Source: Bacteroidales bacterium (GTDB lineage: Bacteria > Bacteroidota > Bacteroidia > Bacteroidales > UBA932). From it: a stretch of 8,704 bases of DNA. The position numbers and the translations under genes are program-made. How positions within the stretch are numbered: the stretch's first letter is position 1; each line of letters starts with the position of its first letter. The stretch is taken from assembly GCA_021443625.1 (NCBI GenBank), contig JABUTP010000039.1, positions 10,511-19,214 of the forward strand. The letters run 5' to 3'. The notes under the pieces are model-generated. The model was not told the DNA's origin and did not search any database. It saw nothing but the letters and a program-made list of their open reading frames with translations. Positions 5,038-8,704 of this stretch are shown one piece after another.

Positions 5038-7605
5038 TTAGAATTGTTGTCCGATGGTGAAATGGAACTGGCTGCGATCGCTCTTGTCGGCGGCGTCGAA
5101 GCCGTAACCCCAGTCGATGCCGAGCATACCGATGACGGAGAGGAATATTCTGAGACCCACACCGGCAGAACGCTTGATCTGGAAGGGGTTGAAATCCTTG
5201 ATGTCAGCCCAGCAGTTTCCCCCTTCGAGGAAAGCCAGGGCGAAAATGGTTGACTGCGGCTGCAGGATAATGGGGTGCCTCAACTCAACGGTGAATTTGT
5301 CATAGACGTTACCGGCGTATGCACCGTTGATGTAGGGGGTGAGGGAGTAGTCCTCGTATCCGCGGAGACAGATTATGTCGTTGCCGTAGGTGTTGTAACC
5401 CGACATTCCGTCACCTCCCACCAGGAAGCCTTCGAACGGAGAGTAGCCCCACTTGCGGTTGTATGAACCGAGATATCCGAAGTTGGCGGAGGTCATAAGG
5501 ACGAGGTTTCCCACAATCTTCGTGTAGTTCTTGCTGGTGAAGGTCCATTTGTGGTACTCCAGCCACTTGTAGTGCTCCTTGTCGTCCATCGTGCTGTAAT
5601 CTATGCTCTTGGCATTCTTGCGGAGCAGCGAATAGGGCGGAGTTATCTGCAGGCTGAGATTGATGTCGCTACCCTTTCTCGGGTAAATCTGCTGGTCTAT
5701 GGAGGTGCGGGCCAGCGACACGGTATAATTCAGGTTGTTGTAACGGCCGTCCGTGAACACGTAGTAGGAATACCAGTTCTGCAGGTTGTAGAACTGCGCG
5801 CCCAGACTGTTGTAGAGGGTAAAGTAGTTGTCGGGCCATTTGAGGCGCTTTCCTATGCCCACCGAAACTCCGCCGATCTCGATGAAACGGTCATCGTTGT
5901 AGATGGCGTAGTAGTTGGAGATATAGGAGTTGGTCTGACGGGTAAAGTAAGCCGAGATGTTGAGGGAAGTCGGTTTCTTGCCCGTAAGCCAGGGTTCGGT
6001 GAACTGTGCGGAGAGTGCCTGGTAATAGGTTCCGTTGGTCTGGAAACGGATTGCCAGATTCTGGTTGTCACCCAGAGGCACCGGTCGCCAGCACTCCTTG
6101 CGGAAGAAGTTGCGGGTCGAGAAGTTGCTGAAGTTGATACCGAGCGTGCCCACAAAAGTCCTCGCGCCCCATCCTCCGGAGAGTTCGAGCTGGCTGTTGG
6201 GCTTCTCCTCCACGTTGTATGAGATATCGACGGTGTTGTTGTACTGGTTGGGCATAAGGTTCCAGCCGGTTCCCTGCTGCACAATCTTCTCCGCGTCGAA
6301 GTTGGTCATCGTACCGAGTTCGCGGATGGACCTTTCGAAGTCGCTCTGGCTGTAAAGGTAGCCGGGACGGGTATATACCGCACGGCGGATAACCCTTTCG
6401 TTGGTGATGTTGTTGCCGCTGATGAGGACATTGTTGAATGTGGCCTGCTTTCCTTCCACGAGACGGATTTCAACATCCACGGAGTCGGCCACGATGGTGG
6501 TTTCCACGGGGGTTACCGAGAAGAAAAGGTAGCCGTTGTCCCTGTAAAGGCTGGCCACGGAGAGTTCCCCCTCCTTGCCGCCACCCTGGAGCCTGCGGTT
6601 CAGTGCCACAAGGTCATAGACGTCCCCCTTGGAGATGCGGAGGATTTCGCCGAGCTGCTCGGCTGCAAACACCGAATTGCCCGTCCAGCTGATGTTTCTG
6701 AAATAGTATTTGCGGCCCTGGTCGATTTTGAAATCGATGCCGAGACGGCCTTCCTCTACCGGATAGATGGAGTCCCTGGCAATCTTCGCATCCCTGAAGC
6801 CAAGTTCGTTGAACGCTTCGATGAGGGTTTCCTTGTCGTTGGGATATTCTTCCTCGTTGAATTTCTTGGTGTGAAAGAAGTTGTACCACGATTTGTCCTT
6901 GGTCTTCTTCATGGACTTGTCAAGTTTGTACTTGGCAAGTTCACTCACGCCGTCGTAACTGATGGTCTGCACCTTGACCTTGGGACCCCGGTTGACGTCG
7001 AACGTAACCTTCACGGCATTGGCCACGAGCGAATCGGGTGCGGTCTTGACATCGACATCGACATTGAGAAATCCTTTCTCCTTGTAGTAGTCCTTGATGA
7101 CTTTGACCGAAGATGTCTTTACGTACTCGGAAAGGGCGCCTCCGCGGCGGAGATTGAGTTTCTCCTTGAGGTCATCCTGCTCCCCCTTCTTGACCCCGTG
7201 GTAATACCAGTTGGAAACGCGGTAGCGCTCCACCACGTTGATGCGGAGCGACACGGTGTCGCCTCCGGCATAGAGGGAATCAACATAGAAACCGATATCC
7301 TGAAAGAAAAGACGATCTACCATCGAGCGGAGTTTGCTTGACAGTTCTTCGCTGGGGATGGTGACGCGCATTCCCGACTCCAGGCCCGAATAACTGATGA
7401 TGCGGTCGGCATCTTGGTATTCGTTTCCGCTCACCTTGATGTCGCCTATTACGTATTCGCGCGGGTTGTTATAGTCGATTTTGACGCCGCTTCCAACCGC
7501 CTCCCTATCGTTTGTCCCACCCTCTTCCGTCTGGGCTGCGGCGGCAAAGGTGCCTGCCACGAGCATTGCGAGAAGGGGTAAGAGTGAGAATAATCTATGT
7601 TTCAT
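5038..7605 (-). CDS. bamA: Outer-membrane protein assembly factor BamA
   Basis: BamA is the Omp85-family core of the beta-barrel assembly machine. I start it at ATG 7605 (855 aa) because MKHRLFSLLPLLAML then gives a classic signal peptide ending near AAAAQ. The upstream in-frame ATG at 7629 would place a polar MNEQLTEV before the signal peptide and would sit within a few bases of the predicted transcription start. Numbering from 7629, POTRA-like domains begin near 59, 138, 217, 307 and 397; the third and fifth include FNELGFRDAKI and FNNVLISGNNITNERVIRRAV. The barrel runs from about 480 to 863 with EPWLTGKKPTSL (545-556), a LRGYED loop-6 motif (755-760; canonical RGF replaced by RGY), GIDWGYGFD near the end, and a terminal Phe (FHFTIGQQF) as beta-signal. 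Five POTRAs and total length are typical. It is followed at 11 nt by the first skp. A promoter box upstream suggests it can be transcribed independently of uppS. Confidence 0.93.
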   Translation of the reverse strand: MKHRLFSLLPLLAMLVAGTFAAAAQTEEGGTNDREAVGSGVKIDYNNPREYVIGDIKVSGNEYQDADRIISYSGLESGMRVTIPSEELSSKLRSMVDRLFFQDIGFYVDSLYAGGDTVSLRINVVERYRVSNWYYHGVKKGEQDDLKEKLNLRRGGALSEYVKTSSVKVIKDYYKEKGFLNVDVDVKTAPDSLVANAVKVTFDVNRGPKVKVQTISYDGVSELAKYKLDKSMKKTKDKSWYNFFHTKKFNEEEYPNDKETLIEAFNELGFRDAKIARDSIYPVEEGRLGIDFKIDQGRKYYFRNISWTGNSVFAAEQLGEILRISKGDVYDLVALNRRLQGGGKEGELSVASLYRDNGYLFFSVTPVETTIVADSVDVEIRLVEGKQATFNNVLISGNNITNERVIRRAVYTRPGYLYSQSDFERSIRELGTMTNFDAEKIVQQGTGWNLMPNQYNNTVDISYNVEEKPNSQLELSGGWGARTFVGTLGINFSNFSTRNFFRKECWRPVPLGDNQNLAIRFQTNGTYYQALSAQFTEPWLTGKKPTSLNISAYFTRQTNSYISNYYAIYNDDRFIEIGGVSVGIGKRLKWPDNYFTLYNSLGAQFYNLQNWYSYYVFTDGRYNNLNYTVSLARTSIDQQIYPRKGSDINLSLQITPPYSLLRKNAKSIDYSTMDDKEHYKWLEYHKWTFTSKNYTKIVGNLVLMTSANFGYLGSYNRKWGYSPFEGFLVGGDGMSGYNTYGNDIICLRGYEDYSLTPYINGAYAGNVYDKFTVELRHPIILQPQSTIFALAFLEGGNCWADIKDFNPFQIKRSAGVGLRIFLSVIGMLGIDWGYGFDAADKSDRSQFHFTIGQQF

Positions 7606-7636
7606 TACTTCGGTCAACTGTTCATTCAATAACTTG

Positions 7637-7644
7637 CAAAGGTA
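7637..7644 (-). promoter_or_regulatory. Bacteroidetes-type -7 box upstream of bamA
   Basis: TACCTTTG on the minus strand (7644-7637) matches TAnnTTTG exactly and sits in the short gap between the uppS stop and bamA. No TTTG occurs at the expected 19-21 nt upstream, so only half of the promoter is supported. The predicted start near 7630-7633 gives a leader of about 25-28 nt to the ATG at 7605. This argues for that start codon over the one at 7629. Confidence 0.5.
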
Positions 7645-7649
7645 AAATT

Positions 7650-8348
7650 TTATTTGATTTTACCATATCGGCGGTCGCGTTTTTCGTAAGCCGCGAGCGC
7701 CTCGGCGAACTCTTCTTCTCTAAAATCAGGCCAAAGTGCAGGAGTGAAGTAAAATTCGGTATAGGCACACTGCCACAGCATATAGTTGCTGATGCGCTGC
7801 TCCCCGCTGGTGCGGATCATAAGGTCGGGGTCGGGAATGCCGGCCGTTGCCAGGAACGACTCGAAAGCCGGTGGTTCGGCGTCGCAGTCCGTCTCTTGGG
7901 CGGCAACTATGGCCCGGGCATACCGCTCGGCCGCCTGCCGGATGTCCCATCTGCCGCTGTAGCTGAGCATTATTATAAGGTCCAGGGCGTCGTTTGCCAG
8001 AGTCAGGTTTTCCGCATCCTCTATCTTCTTGAGGAGTTGCGGCGAAAGGCGCGATCTGTCCCCCACCACCCTGAAGCGGATATTGTTCTCCATGAATGTG
8101 GGACATTCGTTCACCACGCTCTGCGCCATAAGTTCCATCAGGGTGGAGACTTCGTCCTGCGGACGGTTCCAGTTTTCCTGCGAGAAGGCGTAAAGACTGA
8201 GGTAGCGGACGCCGTGTTTGAGCGAAGCGCGGATGACGGCGCGGACACTTTCGGTGCCGGCCTTGTGGCCATCCACCCTTTCCAGTCCGCGGGACGTGGC
8301 CCAGCGGCCGTTGCCGTCCATTATTACTGTAACGTGGTTGACTCCCAT
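7650..8348 (-). CDS. uppS: Undecaprenyl diphosphate synthase (cis-prenyltransferase)
   Basis: This cytoplasmic, membrane-associated enzyme condenses isopentenyl diphosphate units onto farnesyl diphosphate in cis to make undecaprenyl diphosphate, the lipid carrier for peptidoglycan, O-antigen and capsule synthesis. The 232-residue protein shows the family signatures in order: MDGNGRWA (10-17, with catalytic D11 and diphosphate-binding G12-N13-G14-R15), GHKAG (27-31), the LYAFSQENWNRP stretch and, near the C-terminus, IRTSGEQRISNYMLWQCAY followed by TEFYF. Length is close to the usual 230-255. The start at 8348 lies 14 nt after the nadK stop behind an A/T-rich leader, and the HVTVIMDGNGRWA opening is in the normal position, so no extension is needed. 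It is most likely co-transcribed with nadK. It ends 20 nt before the first in-frame bamA ATG. Confidence 0.95.
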   Translation of the reverse strand: MGVNHVTVIMDGNGRWATSRGLERVDGHKAGTESVRAVIRASLKHGVRYLSLYAFSQENWNRPQDEVSTLMELMAQSVVNECPTFMENNIRFRVVGDRSRLSPQLLKKIEDAENLTLANDALDLIIMLSYSGRWDIRQAAERYARAIVAAQETDCDAEPPAFESFLATAGIPDPDLMIRTSGEQRISNYMLWQCAYTEFYFTPALWPDFREEEFAEALAAYEKRDRRYGKIK

Positions 8349-8362
8349 AGTCAGATTTTTTA

Positions 8363-8704
8363 TCAGAAATTATTGCGGCGGTCTTCACCCCAAAGGAGTT
8401 TTTCCCTTATGGCATCGATGAAGCCCCTGTTGCCGAACGAAATGCACTTTGCGGTGTGTCCGGCTCGGCTAATGACGAACCTGCTCCCCACGGGGGCATC
8501 GAACGACCTGTTGTCCATCGTGATGGTGCCGGTCGGCTCCGATTTGGAGGAGAAGGTGATGGTGATTTCACTCTCCGCCGGAGTGATGATGGGGCGCACG
8601 TTGAGGTTGTGCGGCGCCACGGGGGCGATTATGAGAACATCGGCATTGGGAGTGACGATGGGTCCCCCGACGCTGAGAGAATAGGCGGTGCTGCCGGTGG
8701 GTGT
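8363..8704 (-). CDS. nadK: NAD kinase (partial, C-terminal 113 residues)
   Basis: The frame enters from the window edge at 8704 and ends with TGA at 8363-8365, giving the last 113 residues. It opens with TPTGSTAYSLSVGGP, the conserved NAD-kinase substrate-binding segment, followed by IVTPNADVLIIAPVAPHNLNVRP, the standard continuation. The C-terminal beta-sandwich strands follow (SEITITFSSKSEPTGTITMDN). The enzyme phosphorylates NAD to NADP with ATP and controls the cellular NADP supply. The N-terminal GGD motif lies outside the window and cannot be checked. A GTG at 8620 would start a shorter frame, but that would split the core domain and is not a real start. It directly precedes uppS, as is usual in Bacteroidales. 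Confidence 0.93.
   Translation of the reverse strand, partial: TPTGSTAYSLSVGGPIVTPNADVLIIAPVAPHNLNVRPIITPAESEITITFSSKSEPTGTITMDNRSFDAPVGSRFVISRAGHTAKCISFGNRGFIDAIREKLLWGEDRRNNF

Noticed and set aside
8363..8620. A stand-alone 85-residue protein starting at GTG 8620.
   Set aside because: The same frame continues upstream to the window edge with the conserved NAD-kinase TPTGSTAYS segment, so the GTG is internal to nadK.
7512..8684. A 390-codon open frame on the plus strand opposite uppS, nadK and the start of bamA.
   Set aside because: It runs antisense across three well-recognised genes and their gaps, shows no family motif, and is explained by the high GC of the opposite strand suppressing stops.

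Overview
The window looks like a chromosomal segment of a Bacteroidales (Bacteroidetes) bacterium. Three things point there. The gene order nadK–uppS–bamA–skp–skp is a familiar Bacteroidales cell-envelope cluster. Two intergenic sites match the Bacteroidetes sigma-factor -7 box TAnnTTTG. Most start codons lack a Shine-Dalgarno sequence and sit behind A/T-rich leaders. The core genes are GC-rich (about 65% in the lines I counted), which would suit a higher-GC member such as an Alistipes/Rikenellaceae-like lineage, but the genus cannot be fixed from this sequence alone. Every gene I can support lies on the minus strand, so transcription runs from high to low coordinates.

Layout in transcription order: a 3' fragment of nadK (8363-8704), uppS (7650-8348), bamA (5038-7605), and two OmpH/Skp-type periplasmic chaperones (4517-5026 and 3953-4498), closed by a strong hairpin terminator (3892-3936). 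Next comes a two-gene unit, korA (2025-3872, fused gamma-alpha) and korB (994-2004), closed by a second hairpin (936-973). Last is a P-loop ATPase (1-825, cut by the window edge). It has its own promoter, and degenerate 15-bp AT-rich repeats lie over and upstream of that promoter.

Functionally, the first block makes the outer envelope. UppS makes the undecaprenyl carrier for peptidoglycan and surface glycans, BamA inserts outer-membrane beta-barrels, and the Skp proteins would hold unfolded barrels in the periplasm. NadK supplies NADP. KorAB is a ferredoxin-dependent 2-oxoacid (probably 2-oxoglutarate) oxidoreductase of anaerobic central metabolism. The ATPase is the only accessory-looking gene: its base composition is lower in GC, and its family is common, often multicopy, and poorly understood in Bacteroidales.

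I do not see a clearly new biological system here. The points most worth a second look are the repeat-bearing promoter of the ATPase, the 11-residue duplication inside the second Skp, and the absence of a recognisable promoter between the skp terminator and korA.
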